Part shown: piece after piece, positions 1 through 11,624 of the stretch | Numbering within the stretch: the first letter of the stretch is position 1 | Layout: each line of letters starts with the position of its first letter | NCBI GenBank assembly: GCA_013398275.1 | Contig: VZSE01013216.1 | Coordinates: 2,938,337-3,002,336, forward strand | DNA from: Promerops cafer | Lineage: Eukaryota > Chordata > Aves > Passeriformes > Nectariniidae | Direction: 5' to 3' | DNA: 64,000 nt | Position numbers and translations under genes: made by a program | Notes under the pieces: model-generated | Database searches by the model: none | Told to the model about the DNA's origin: nothing | What the model saw: the letters and a program-made list of their open reading frames with translations, nothing else

Positions 1-3000
1 AGTTTCACAAGAGTTAGATATTATAAATGCCTGAGAACAAGCTCCTACACGCTGAAAACATTTAAGTCCATCAGAATGGAAATGTGTCTAGGTTTCTTTC
101 ATCAGTTTTTCTATGAAGGTGCTCCAGTCATATCCAGAATGCATCTTATGCAAAAATAATATTTCCTTTCTACAGTAGGTTTGAGAATAATTATATCTCA
201 GAGTAAGTCTGCAGTCAATATTCTAACATAGTCTTTGTTGTGGAAGCTCAATAGCTGACACTGAGTATTTCATTGATAGCAGTTCATTCTCCCATCAGTT
301 ACAAGTTACCAATAAAAGATTGCATGGATTCGTGAGTTACTTTGCTTAGAAAAATTTGGGTCTTTGCTAACCTCTTTCTACTGGAAGGCATATCAAAACT
401 ATTGGTCAGTTCCAGTGTAAATGGAATTGGTCCCTATGGCCCATTTCTTCTACCATTTCTGACATTTTCAGACAAAAATATATCTAGTTTGAAATCTGCT
501 TTTTAAACAGTGAGTCTAAGTGCATGAAAATGTTATGAGTGTAGAGAGCTAAAGAACTTAAAAGTGATGTTGTTAAATAAACCAAATTTCAACTCGTAAC
601 AAAAAAAATAGTAGTGATGAAAGTATTAATAAATGGTTTAAAATGTTTAACTCGTAAGTATATGTTTTGATATTAATTTAGAACAATATAAAGCAGATTT
701 TTAAAAAAATCTGTTTCTATCAGATTATGCACATTTAAACAATAAGTGGCTCAGGCAAAATAACTCATTTTAATGTCATCTGTGATAGATTTTCCTTGAC
801 AGCTACTGTAAATTACAATTACACTGCTTCTCTCTGCACTTGAAAGTAAGCATTGCAATAAATTATCTTTTATTTCAATCCATCATGTCTGCTTTCAGAA
901 ACACAGAACCTCAAATAAAAGTTCAGCACTATTGTAAGAAAAATACAGTAATTTGTGTTCCAGTTTGAAACTAAAATGTACCTTTCTTTCAAAAAACAAT
1001 TGTTGGCTTTCAAAAATATTACTAATTATACCTCAACATTTATTGTCATTATAGGGAATCCCTGAACTTGTGCATTCCCTCAGTCTAGGATTACTATTTC
1101 AGAAAAAAACCCACTTGAATATTTTCCCTGTAGAATTTTGTAATTTCTCAAATTAGATGCTATGGTACTGTTCAAAATAGTTATTTTAATCACAAATAAA
1201 TATAGTTTAGGATGAGTCTGGTTTCAATACTTAAAAAAAAAATAACAAGTATGCCATTCAGTGGCCATTTTGCTACTAATATAGCTAAGACAAATGTGAT
1301 TACTTCTAATCTTAAAAAAAATCAGATCCCTACATAACAACACAGTTGTCATGAGGCTGTTACCAGTTTCAGTGTTTCTCAAGTATATTCACTGCCAAGA
1401 AGTGTAAGACAAATTTGTTTCACAACTTCAGCCATTCATGTCATGCTCCTCTGCTGGACTGTTTTGGATAAGGTTTCATCCCTGGTAAGAGAAGCCGGCA
1501 CTTTGGGAGAAGCATCCCTGGCTGAGGATCAGTTCACCAGGATGCTCATCCTTGGCAGCAAAGCAGTCTGTGCCATCTTGTCCAATCAGTCAAATTCTTT
1601 CTTCCCTTGTGCCACCACAGAGCCCAGAGAAGCAGTAACTATTAATGCTGAAAATGGGATTGTTTAACTTTTTTTTCTTCGGTGAGTGCTAAGAATACTA
1701 GACCAGACCTACCCTGAGGAAAAAATGACAAAATTTGGTAAAAAGAAAAGAAAATGCTCCTCTAGGTGCAGCTAGAGGGTACAGTCTGCACAGGACAGCC
1801 CCCTAAGGAAATTCTTTCAACCTGCTTTTCAGCTTAATAGGAGGGATTTATCACCCAGGAGCTCCTTTGAAGGGAAGCTTGAGTATCGGAAAGCTTTCTA
1901 GAGAGTCAGTCCTGCCTGTTCCTCCTTTGTGGCAATTTCCCTGTTAGGCTGCTGTCAGGACAGCAGTGCATGTCTCCACACTTATCCCTCCTTTCAGAGA
2001 ATTAGCTGTTGTCTGGCAACATGGGAAGAGGATGCTCAGATGGCAACTGACACCCATCTCCTGTCTCCACTCTCCAAAGCATGACACCGCCATATGACAG
2101 GCTCTGACAATGGCGTCAGGAGGATAGCTTGGCCCTCAGTGACGTGCCTTTACCAGCCGGGCCCTGCCGATCCATCCCAATGCCGGACACTTGGCCTGGC
2201 TTTGCCATCAGCAAAAGAAAAGCAGCGCTGCAGCTACTCTTGACTCTGCAGCCACTAGCCACTAGGCTAGAACACATGGCAGCAAAACAAAACATCAAAT
2301 CAAGCACTGGGCTCACTAAATAATTATGCTTTTAATCCTTCCCAATTCACCTCTGCCCAAATATGCAACAAAGATCAATACGTGTGATAATAAATGTTGT
2401 CAATGGGTATTTTTAACAGTGATTATTCTGAAGAACCTTTTTTTTTCTCTTGATGCTGTCTTGTGAGGCATACTTCTGCTGGCCCAGCATTTGCTCTGGA
2501 AATGATTTGCTGGGATGTGCCCCATCCAAGGGGAACTGGCAGACTGGCACATGCTTTCCCACAGCACGTGCCAGGCAGCCCAGCTCAGCCATGCCAGCGT
2601 CTGCCTCCTACCTTCACTGCTTTCCCACTTGCAATCAGGGCTCCTCCAGCTTACAGTCTAAGCTTACACTGCCTGTCTACAAGAAGCGTCTGATGAAGTT
2701 GGGGCTGAAACCTTCTAAGATTGTCCTATGGGAAAGCCACAAAGAAAGGTCACCACCAACAGGTCCTGAGCTAGGCAGTGAGATAGTGAGACCAAAATGT
2801 TTAGCAGTTGTCAGAAACAAATGGTAAATGTGTGCAAAAATGCTCCACTCCCTGGCATCTTAATTTTTTAATCAGATTCCACAGCCTGGGAATCCTGGAG
2901 ACCAGAGAGGCTAACCAAGACCAATAGTTCAATTCACTCTTCTCAGAGCTGTCTCAAAGTTACAGCCAACATGTACATTTACAGGATTACCTTTGCAAGA

Positions 3001-5850
3001 TGCAGCTACGATTAGCAGCTTTGTTTTGTTATGAAAGCTGGGTGTTTTACTGTAACTCCACAAGGATGTAAGAGCTCACTAGGATTTATTATATACTCCA
3101 AAGTAAAGCTGGTAGTTGTGGAGAGAAATGCCTCATAGGACCTTCTGAAGCACATGCAAGTACTAAAACCAGATTGAAAATGGCTGAGTTTCATACCTGC
3201 AGCTTATTTTCTGTGTGTCACTTCATGTCTGTTGACCATGTTATATTTTATGTAGAGAATACCAAGGCTTTGTATGTAAACAAGGGGGAAGAAGGAGGAG
3301 CATGGTGTCTGTCAGTGTAGATGTCAAAGCCCTGTGAACTCCGGGATTCCCTCTTTTGATCACAGACAGTAACCATTGAAGTACTGATGCTAACAGAGTT
3401 GTTTTCAAGCTGTTTGGCAAGAAAGTGGTAGAATTTACCATTGAGATGCATATGAACCATTTCTTTGACTGCATGAGGACAGGATACTGTTGTAACACTG
3501 CCTTCTGTGTGCCCTGGTGCTTGTGCACTTGGTGCCCAACACACAGCTCCTGCTGCTACTGCCACCCTCCTTGGCAGCAGCTGAATGCTGAGGCTGCAGC
3601 TTCCCCTGCTCACTGGAAAGTATGTAGCTGTGGTGCTCAGAAGAATTGCTGCACAGAGAGAAACTGTTTCTGTCTTGCTACAGAACATGGATTTTTCTGG
3701 AAGAAAAAAATCCTGTAGTAACACAAAAAATGACCATGCTCTGTCAGTGGCCAGGGATGCCATGTAAGAACATCAGCAAAACTGAACAGTTAGCGTGATT
3801 GTTTATGATTTTGCAAAAAGACTGGCAGAAGAAAATTTAAAAAAACCTTATCACATGTTGCATGGATGGCTTCTCCCATCTCTCTTCAGAAAATCACTTC
3901 ACTCATATGGGAATCATCATCTACATTGCTCTGGGTTTGGTCACTGGAGATCTTGGATTTTGTGTATGTTTCTGAGGAATCTGGCTTTCTAGCTCATCGC
4001 CATTCCCTGTACTTCTGGCTTGGCCTTTAGCAGCATCATAGCCAGCAGACCAAGTCTCTGACCCAGATATGGGGGACATGATAGAAAGGCAGGGGAGAAA
4101 GTATTTTCCATCTCTAATAGGACTTCTCATTGCATAATCCTTCTTTTTTTTTTTTTTATAATAGATGTATAAAGTTTATGTATATATATAAATTATTTAT
4201 AAAGCCTGGACTTTGAGTGCAAACAAATGAAGCCCAAATTTCTAGCTTTATCAGTAATCCTCTCTGCCAGTACTTTGGAGTTTGGGGGTAGCTAAACCTG
4301 AAATTTCCATTCTTCTCCAGAGTTAATGAAGAAATGTGATGAGTCTTCATATCAGAGCAATGGGTAGGTAAAAGGTAATATACAAATCTGTTAAAACATA
4401 TTCTAAGGTCTGAACACTGCAGCATTAACCAACTCTACTCTCTCATTGCCATTTTACTGTGGCAGAGCAGCATGTCCCTCAATTGAGTGGCATTAAATTC
4501 TGGGACGATGACCCACAGGCACTGGAGCCAGCACTGCAGAGTCTGTGGAGCCTGGTGTGCAAAGGGGATTGCTTTGTACAGCAAACTGAGGCTACTTTGC
4601 ACCTAAATAAAAGCTACCCCACAGGGATTAACAGGCTTTAATTTCTGCAACAGCTTTACCTTTAGTTGAGTTTCTTAACTTTTTCAGCTTTCCACCTGTA
4701 GTGAAACTGTGAGAGAGCATTTCCTAAGACGTAAATACAGACAAACCTGAAGTTCTTCAGTGCCTACCTTCATTCAAAGAAGCAAATGAAGCTTTTAATG
4801 TTACAGGCAAAATCTCATCAGGCTAAGTGCCTTCCTGTCTTGCTTCTGATTTTAGAAATAGGATGGGGATGATATGCAGGGACAAGGGTAACTTTCTTGT
4901 AACTTCTAATCCATCTCCAGATATTCACGAATCTCTGCATTTTTCTGGTTTGGGTATGGACAGACCTCCTGGCTGAGCTGCCTCAAATCACTCTGTCCAC
5001 CACTGCTTGAGTACAGGGAGAGCCTGAAAGTGAAGCCTGCCAACATGGGGCAGCAGCCAGAGGATACCCCATGTATCTCCAGGTCCTCCATTTTTGGGGA
5101 ACTGGGATAGGAATTTGCTTTCCTGCCATGGGTAGGGATCAGTGCCCAGCCGTGGTCCTGCAGGCAGTTCTCAGAGATGCTTCTCCCTGAGGCAGGCCGT
5201 GAAAGGCAGGGCAGATCTCTCAGGCAGAACTGAAACTCTGTAATTGTTATGATTTGGCTTTGCCTCTGTAGCAATAGATTCATTAGAAATACATTGTTAT
5301 TTAGCATACGTGTATTTGCTGGACTTTCAATACGTTTTTATACTGAATATTTGAAGTATTATGAAAGCAAAGTAGTAGAGCTCTTAACTCTCCCTGTTGG
5401 CAGCAGGAGCCTCTTCTCATGCAGGAAAGCTAGTGTAGGCCTCTGGGGTGGGCAGCCCAGCACAGACTCTGCACTTACAGAGAACTCAGCAGAGGCTGTG
5501 GTTTGGTACTATGCTGGGGCCTTGGCTGCCCGACTTGGCAACTTCAGCTGTGCCATCTTAAAATGAGTTCCCAGTGTGGAAAAGGTTACCCTCCATCAAG
5601 CAGGAAGACAACACACTGCCGTTTTACCTAGTTATCAGGGCTGGCACGGGAGCTACCAGCCTCTGTTGGCAGGTGTGTTAACTCTGAAACCTAACAATGG
5701 CTCAGCCATGATCGCTTCAATGACTGTCTTTTGGAACGGTGGCAAAGTGGTGACCCAGTGTCGGTAGCAACGCCGTAGCAGGGGCTGGGGCCGTCTAGCC
5801 GGGGTGGTGGTGGGGGCACGCACCCTGACAGGTCCTCTTTGCCCCCGCAG
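1..5850 (+). other. Probable METAP1D intron (no exon recognised)
   Basis: No reading frame here resembles the earlier part of methionine aminopeptidase 1D, such as the N-terminal targeting region or the metal-binding Asp segments. Because the first recognisable exon starts at 5851 with a good acceptor, this stretch is inferred to be the preceding intron on the plus strand. It is AT-rich, with many short chance frames and simple T and TA tracts near 4143–4200. I found no clear CR1 or LTR copy. An undetected short exon cannot be excluded. Confidence 0.55.
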
Positions 5851-6557
5851 CTCCTTGGCATGGCAAGGTGGCTTCCAGGTCTGCCCCTTCTTCGTCGGCC
5901 ACGGCATCGGGTCGTACTTTCACGGGCACCCCGAGGTGTGGCACCACGGTAAGTGGCCCCCGCCCGCCGGGCCTGTCTCTCCCCGCGCCGCTCCGCTCCG
6001 CCCGGGCGATGAGAGGGCTCCGGGAAGGGGGAGAGGGAGGGCGGTAAAGCGAGCAGAGCCCCACACACACACACCCCCGCCACGCACGCTGCCGGTCCGG
6101 CGGGGCGCGGATTGCCGGAGGGGAGATTAAATCGCTGGGAAGCTGGAGGGCATCCACCACACCCGGCCTCGTTTTCTGAGGGTCGCGTGGGTATTTTTGA
6201 GGACAAGTCGCTCGTTAACGGAGTTGTCGGGGCAGCTGAGCGCCGCGGACCGCCTCCCCACCCCGCTCCGGGCTGCAGCCGTCGTGTCCCGCGCCTCCGC
6301 ATCCCGCCCGCGCCCGAACCACGCCGGCAAAGTTTGTCACGGGGCAAAGAAAAATCTCTGCTAAAACATTAAAGCTCCAGGCCTGGACGGAGCTGCCGTC
6401 GGGGTGGTCTCCCTGCGGCCGGAGTGGGATCGCTTTCGGCGGATGCTCCGCCTCATAACGGGGCTCGGGTGCATAGTACCTGCGAGCTAAAAAGGGGTTT
6501 AAACAAAGGGCTTGGTTGCCCTTGGTTGCGTTCTCTTAAAAAAANTGGTGTGGATAA

Positions 6558-6591
<34 letters not shown>

Positions 6592-7852
6592 ACCAAGATG
6601 CGTAAACGCGGTTTTTTTTTTCTTTTGTAGCCAATGACAGTGATTTGTTAATGGAAGAGGGAATGGCGTTCACAATAGGTTAGTAACTCTCTGCTATGGT
6701 TTTCTGTTTAAAAGCACACACGGAGCAGCCCAGATCTGTAACATTTCTTTATTGGGATATAGAAATAACCGTGCAGACAGGGGGATGTCGGTGAGATTGA
6801 CCTTTTAGGAAACAGATTAAAATATCATTTTTAAAATTAATTAGAAACTATTTGGATGAAATAATTTTCAAATTACAAGATTTAAAGAATGAAATGTTAA
6901 TTATAAATTTTGCTAATATTTGACTCATATTTTTGGCAAGAAAGAGACTCTGCCAGCACACTTGATTTGAGGAGGGTAGGAAGGATGCGATCGTGTCCCC
7001 GAAGCCGAGTAGCCTGGTGGCACTTAGTCATTCGCTGCCTGCCAGAGCTGCTGTTGGGTTTGGGGACTGCGGCAGCGGTAACCAGCTGGAGCCTCGCCCC
7101 GCAGACTGATCGTGCTCACTTCCAGTCGTGGAGAACTGCTGGGGGAAAAGCCTTCTTTCTCACTGTGTGGCTAAATGGCACAGCAATTAGAGGGAAATAA
7201 GAAAATTGTTGTTTTGCTGATTTAATGAACATTTTAAGCCTGTTTAAAAAATTCAAATATTTAAAACTATCTGTTGTTTATAAATGTGGTTGGTGCTTTG
7301 GTTATTATCCACGCGGTCTTAATTAAAGCTTGATTAAAATTCCATGCTTTTACAAAAGAGGAATGGGCAACTTCCTACCTTGCTATTTTGTCTTCCTTCT
7401 TAGTTCACATTTTAGTGTATCAAGAGAATGCCAGCCCAGGGAGATGAGACCTGTGTGGAAGGGGAGCTACCTGCTGGGATACCCTCCCTTTCTTGCTTGT
7501 TTCACAATCCACACAGGAGTGCAACTAACTTTAGAATATATTTTGTTTTTCTTGCTGCAGAGCCAATAATAATGGAAGGATCCCCCGAATTTAAGATTCT
7601 GGAGGATAAATGGACTGCAATTTCTGTAGACAATAGAAGGTGCCTGATTTTATTTTTTTGTTATTTCCTAAGACATGGAACTCACCACTGACAGCCCAAA
7701 AAACCCAGACAGATGAATTTCCAGGCATGGTGAATGTGTTTGCCCCCTCATAACTGCTAAATGTGAATTTCAGATCTGCACAATTTGAACATACCCTTGT
7801 GATTACCTCAGAGGGAGCAGAAATCCTCACTAAACTGGTGGAAGAAGCCTAA
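5851..7852 (+). CDS. METAP1D: METAP1D, last four coding exons (partial; 5' exons outside or unseen)
   Basis: This is the C-terminal part of mitochondrial methionine aminopeptidase type 1D, a metalloenzyme that removes initiator methionine from nascent mitochondrial proteins. Exons are 5851–5948, 6631–6678, 7561–7639 and 7774–7852 (TAA at 7850–7852). All junctions are GT/AG, and codons split across them rejoin to Ala, Glu and Arg as in the family. Three family metal-ligand motifs are visible: GHGIG (His), TIEP (Glu) and QFEHT (Glu). The conserved GSYFHGHPE segment lies in the first exon. The two ligand aspartates and the transit peptide belong to earlier exons not seen here. The first residues, SLAWQGGFQVC, diverge from the remembered mammalian sequence just upstream of GFQVC. 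An alternative acceptor after 5867 exists, but the pyrimidine tract favours 5850. METAP1D directly upstream of DLX1 matches vertebrate synteny. Confidence 0.93.
5949..6630 (+). other. METAP1D: METAP1D intron with CpG-rich 5' half
   Basis: The intron runs from GTAAGT at 5949 to TTTTGTAG at 6630. Its first ~530 bases, together with the upstream exon, are strongly GC- and CpG-rich, with a short CA run at 6061–6074. The 3' part has one ambiguous base (6545) followed by a run of 31 A at 6560–6590. No coding potential is evident. Confidence 0.75.
6560..6590 (+). repeat. Poly-A tract (31 A) in METAP1D intron
   Basis: An uninterrupted A run lies 40 bases before the next exon's acceptor, with an N fifteen bases upstream. 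I see no retroposon body attached to it. Its length may be affected by sequencing slippage. Confidence 0.9.
6679..7560 (+). promoter_or_regulatory. METAP1D intron with AT-rich candidate noncoding conserved segments
   Basis: This intron (GT at 6679, CTGCAG ending 7560) contains two AT-rich blocks with homeodomain-type cores. The first, about 6735–6945, includes TTAATTAGAAAC and a TTAATTATAA core. The second, about 7200–7345, includes CTTAATTAAAGC. The middle, 6950–7190, is GC-balanced and featureless. Introns of genes next to DLX1 are known to harbour DLX regulatory elements, so regulatory function is possible, but the call rests on composition alone. Confidence 0.3.
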
Positions 7853-8330
7853 AGATGGAGCAAGGAGTGGAGAGACTTGGTGTACTTCTGGGATTTCAAG
7901 TTTCACTTGGGACAGAGAAGAGGTTTTTCTAATTTCTGAGGGGAATGGGTGTTGCATGAGTCACTCCAGGGGACAGAAAAAGCAATTTGAGGGGTTAGCT
8001 CTGGACATAGTTCTTTCTGTGTATTACCTGGTGAGTATTTAATAAAATACTTAAAGTTCTTAGCTTTTTTGTGACCCTTGGAGCAGCCAAGCACAGTCTG
8101 CAAGTGGCAAGGGGTTTGGATTATTTGAGGTTAGGGGCAGAAAGTGGCTCCCCTCTCTTCCAAATCCTATGTGGGATAAATAGATATCAGATTATACCGT
8201 CTTTAAGCAGCTGAGAGGACAGAGAAACATAGCATTTTCCATTTATAGCTGAGGTATGGAGTCAATTTGTCTTCATTGCTGTTTCCCAGGCTGTAACTTC
8301 TGCTAGGATGGAATAAAGTTTCCCGAGAGT
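7853..8330 (+). other. METAP1D: METAP1D 3'UTR with candidate poly(A) signals
   Basis: The sequence follows the METAP1D stop. AATAAA hexamers occur at 8041 and 8312, so the transcript probably ends shortly after one of them. No other coding signal is present. Confidence 0.6.
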
Positions 8331-9250
8331 GTCGGGCAGAGAGAGCAGACTTCCCAGCATCATTCCCAGCAGCAATCCTCTGCTTCTTGCCTCTTTACAC
8401 AGCACAAAAAGTGATTAAAAATGAGATGCAAAGCACGCCTCTCTGGGGATCAATAATTGCCCTGCTTGAAAAATTAGCCAGTTTGGGGTAATCACTGCTC
8501 TGTGGTGCCCATGTTAGTTAAGGGAGAGGCACTCTACAGTTTAAGCATTTTATGGAGGCAGAGGAGTTTGCAGTCCGGGAGATGAGCCCTGACTGCTGCA
8601 CAGAGTTTGGAACCGATGGACCTCATGAGCTGCGGGTCTCACTCGGCCCTGTGCTCTCTACAGTCCTGTCCTGGGCCTGACAGGACATGCAGGGCTTGAT
8701 TTGCAATTTAGCCACTTGCTGACTGCCCTGTGGGACCAAACAGGTCTGGCATTGGTATTGGGAGGCTACCAGAGCAGGACCTGGGCTTGTGAAATGCGGG
8801 GTAGCCTTGGAGATAATTAGAAGACTTCCAGAAGTTCCCCAGGCCCACGGCAACAGTGGTTGTTTGGTACAAATAACTTGCCCCTTATTGCAGGCAGATG
8901 GGGTTGTGTGCTGACGACTGGCCAGTTTCACATTCAGGCAACCAGAGTGGCTCAGCACTGGCTCTCTCAGTGGTCCTGGACAGAAGTAAGCTGCTTTCTT
9001 ACAGCTTTACTCTGCTGTTTGCTTTCATTCAAGTACAGTGAGCTCTCAGCCCTAATAGTTTCTAACAGCAGCTTTTCAAAAAGCAGGGACCCCCCTCCCT
9101 GAATACGGCTAACACTGCAGGGCAGCCACTCAGCTTCATCCTCCCTGAGAGGAGCTCGGAAGGCCATAAAACCTGCAAAACAAACGATGCAGCCAAGTTT
9201 ACAAATACCCAGAGATTAAACAGTGGAAGGACAGTCGGCATTGCCTGGAG
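8331..9250. other. METAP1D–DLX1 intergenic DNA
   Basis: There is no convincing exon. About 8400–8560 is a compact block with GGTAATCACT, AATAATTGCC and AAAATTAGCC motifs that could be a small conserved element (low confidence). The remainder has ordinary unique-sequence composition. Confidence 0.5.
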
Positions 9251-9279
9251 GGGCATGTATTTTGTTCCCTTACATTCCA

Positions 9280-10250
9280 TCGCCCAGCCGTGCTGCCCCT
9301 TCTGAGGGGCACTGGGAGTAGCTGGGTGTCCGGCATATCCCGGAGGCGCACCAGAGGCGCCTCCCGTGGATTTTGGCCACGTCGGGAGCCCCTGGATAGC
9401 ACCGCAGGTGCCAAGTTTCTCACCATCGTCTGTCCTCTGCCTCCTGTCCTGCTCTTAACGCGGCGTGGGATGAGGCAGTAACGGGGCAACCGGGAGCAGG
9501 GAACCTCCCGCAGCCCTTCGTAGGGGGACTGCCGGCACCTCCTGGTAATCACTGCGCTCTGAAGTCCCGCCGGTAACTCTGGTGGGACTGCGAGTTTTAC
9601 CGGCCGCTGCGGAGCGCTGGCGGCCAGGCGGAGGCATTGATAGCGCACCTTTGTAATCCTAATTACGAACGAGACTGAAGAGATATCTCGGCTGTTCGGG
9701 GACAGCCAGCGCCTCGCGCAAGACCGTCATGCAGAAGGTCTTGCCGGACCAGCACGATGAGAGTCCCGACGTAGCAATCGCTCCCGCGGGGTCAGGACGT
9801 CCTGTGGCCGCGGCCCCTCCGCGCCCGCCGAAGTCGCGCTGACCGAGGCCAGCAATGCACGGAGGGGCGGGGGCCCTGCCCTGCAGGACGGGGGCGAGCA
9901 GAGCCTCACCGACCGGTCCGCGGGGTTTTGGCGAGGTTGAAGGGGCTGTGGTTCGCCCCGGGACTGCCTGTGTCCGGCCGATCGGAGGAGAAGACGGCAG
10001 CCCCGGCGGACGCGGAGCGGCCTTTCCTCTCTGCAGTTGTCAGGCTGAGGCCGGCGAAGGTGCCGGAGCTGCGGGGGCGCCCTGTCCCCTACCCGGTCAG
10101 GCTCGCTGACCCGCCCCGGGTGGTCACTTCCATGAGCAGGAGGGCAGAGCTGGCTGCCAGGGGGGACCGTGTGCGTGCGGAAACACTGCCACTGCCCCTT
10201 CTGCGCCAAGCCTCGGAGAGTCAGTGAGAATGAACTTCGAGCATTGCGAG
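9280..10250. promoter_or_regulatory. CpG-rich island 1.4–2.3 kb upstream of DLX1 start codon
   Basis: This is a sustained GC- and CpG-dense stretch between METAP1D and DLX1, separated from the DLX1 promoter island by about 800 bases of AT-rich DNA. Long frames on both strands are the usual by-product of high GC, and none resembles a known protein. It could be a distal or alternative DLX1 promoter or a Polycomb-type island, as is common at developmental homeobox loci. Confidence 0.55.
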
Positions 10251-10310
10251 CAAAGCAAAAAAAAACCACCAAAACAGTGAGAAGGAAGAAAAAAAGAAAA
10301 GAAAATTAAA

Positions 10311-10330
10311 GGGGGGGGGGGGGGGGGGGG
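10311..10330 (+). repeat. G20 homopolymer
   Basis: Twenty consecutive G are followed by AGGAGG and lie next to A-rich purine sequence. The run could form G-quadruplex structure, and it is prone to polymerase slippage, so the exact length is uncertain. Confidence 0.9.
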
Positions 10331-10549
10331 AGGAGGTAAAAGAATCGTTAGGAAACGGGCAATTAAAACCCACAGAGGCACTAATGAAAGAAAAAAAAAA
10401 CTAACAGGGGCAGAGGGGCTCAGTTGTGCCAGCTTTGCACAGTCAGGGGCCAGCTGCTTCAAGGGCCGTGGTTGCCCGAAGGAGCCTGAACACTATGCGG
10501 GCTCTGCTGGGGGTGCCCCAGCCCCGCTGCCGGCGCTAGTACCTCTAAC

Positions 10550-11020
10550 GACATCAACGCTGTGATTTGTTTTGAATGTTCACTTTTATTGGTGTTCTCC
10601 CTTTGCCAAAATGTGTTTGATTACATAGATGTAGTGCAGTGATAACTGCGCACCCTAGACAGCCTAGGTGTAACCGGGAAAGTTCAGCCCAGGCCAGATC
10701 AAATCCCAGGCTGTTTAATGCTGGAAGGCTGCATGTTGCTATTAGTGTTAAATATATGGCTAATTATGCGTATGAAAATTAAACATCAGTGTTATGCTAA
10801 TGGGGCCGCCTTCAGCTGTGGATCAGAGCACTTGAGACTAGCATTTAATCAAATGAATCAGTAACTAATACATCTGCACGTGTGAACTTTCACAAGATCA
10901 TTTTCCTGTTACAGTCACACCGCAGAATTATGAAAGAAATAATTATCAACACTTTCTAATTATCTAGCAAAGTAATTTGGGATTCATCGTGGGTTTTCTG
11001 GGGAGGATCTCCTAAGTCCC
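10550..11020. promoter_or_regulatory. Candidate conserved enhancer upstream of DLX1
   Basis: This is an AT-rich, non-repetitive block flanked on both sides by CpG-rich DNA. It is dense in homeodomain-type cores: GGCTAATTATGCG, AAAATTAAAC, TGCTAATGG, AAATAATTATC and TTCTAATTATC. It also has an E-box (CACGTG near 10877). This composition and its position 0.6–1.1 kb upstream of the DLX1 ATG are typical of a promoter-proximal developmental element. Deep conservation is inferred, not measured. The published Dlx1 upstream element URE2 lies farther upstream in mouse, so this block should not be equated with it without alignment. Confidence 0.6.
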
Positions 11021-11029
11021 ACCTCATTT

Positions 11030-11464
11030 ACCGCTCACGCCCGCGGAAGTTTTAATTTTAAGCTCAAATGCGCCGTTGGGCCCTTTCAGGGCGACTTTGT
11101 TTGGTTGGATTCCTTTTTTCCTTTAAAACAATAACGGCAATAGCCGGGCGGCGCGATCTGGAGGTGCGGACGGCGCTGGGACCCGCGGGCCGGGGCCGAG
11201 AACCCCTGCGCGCCCGCGGGGTGCGCGCGGCCTGGCGGGCGGGGGCCGCTNGCGGGCGTGCGGCCGCCGCCGGCGCTCGGGCAGGCGCGGCGCTGCCAGC
11301 CCGGCTCTCCGCGCTCACCGGGGTCCGGGCGAGCCCCGAGCTCCTCGGACCAATCCAAAGCGATTATGCAAGACAGCGGACCAATCAGCTCCGCCGTCTC
11401 ATGAATATTCATAGACTTGGCTGAGTCAAAGCTTTTAGGCGAGTTTGTGTAGATCTACAGCATC
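11030..11464 (+). promoter_or_regulatory. DLX1: DLX1 promoter region (CpG island, twin CCAAT boxes)
   Basis: A CpG-dense segment (11150–11350, with one N at 11251) leads into two same-strand CCAAT boxes at 11350–11354 and 11381–11385. Their starts are 31 bases apart, and each is preceded by CGGA. They are followed by a perfect 12-base palindrome ATGAATATTCAT (11401–11412) and an AP-1-type TGAGTCA (11422–11428). No TATA box is obvious. The transcription start is probably between about 11415 and 11470; the exact site is not determined. Confidence 0.7.
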
Positions 11465-11624
11465 ATGCTTAGACTTTTCAAAGAGACAAACTCCATTTTC
11501 TTATGAATGGAAAGTGAAAAACCCTGTTTCGCTTAAATTGGGTTCTTTCCTGTCCTGAGAAACACAACAGACCCCAAAAAGGCAAGCTGAAGAGAGAACA
11601 CACACACAGACCAAGCGACAAGAA
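11465..11624 (+). other. DLX1: DLX1 5'UTR with three short upstream ORFs
   Basis: This is leader sequence before the DLX1 ATG. ATGs at 11465, 11503 and 11507 open frames that stop at 11504–11506, 11515–11517 and 11534–11536, encoding 13, 4 and 9 residues. The second start overlaps the stop of the first (ATGA). Whether all lie in the mature mRNA depends on the transcription start. Confidence 0.55.

Noticed and set aside
9727..10272. 181-codon minus-strand frame in the CpG island upstream of DLX1
   Set aside because: Arg/Pro/Ser-rich composition expected from GC-rich DNA. No domain or splice context, and overlapping long frames occur on the other strand.
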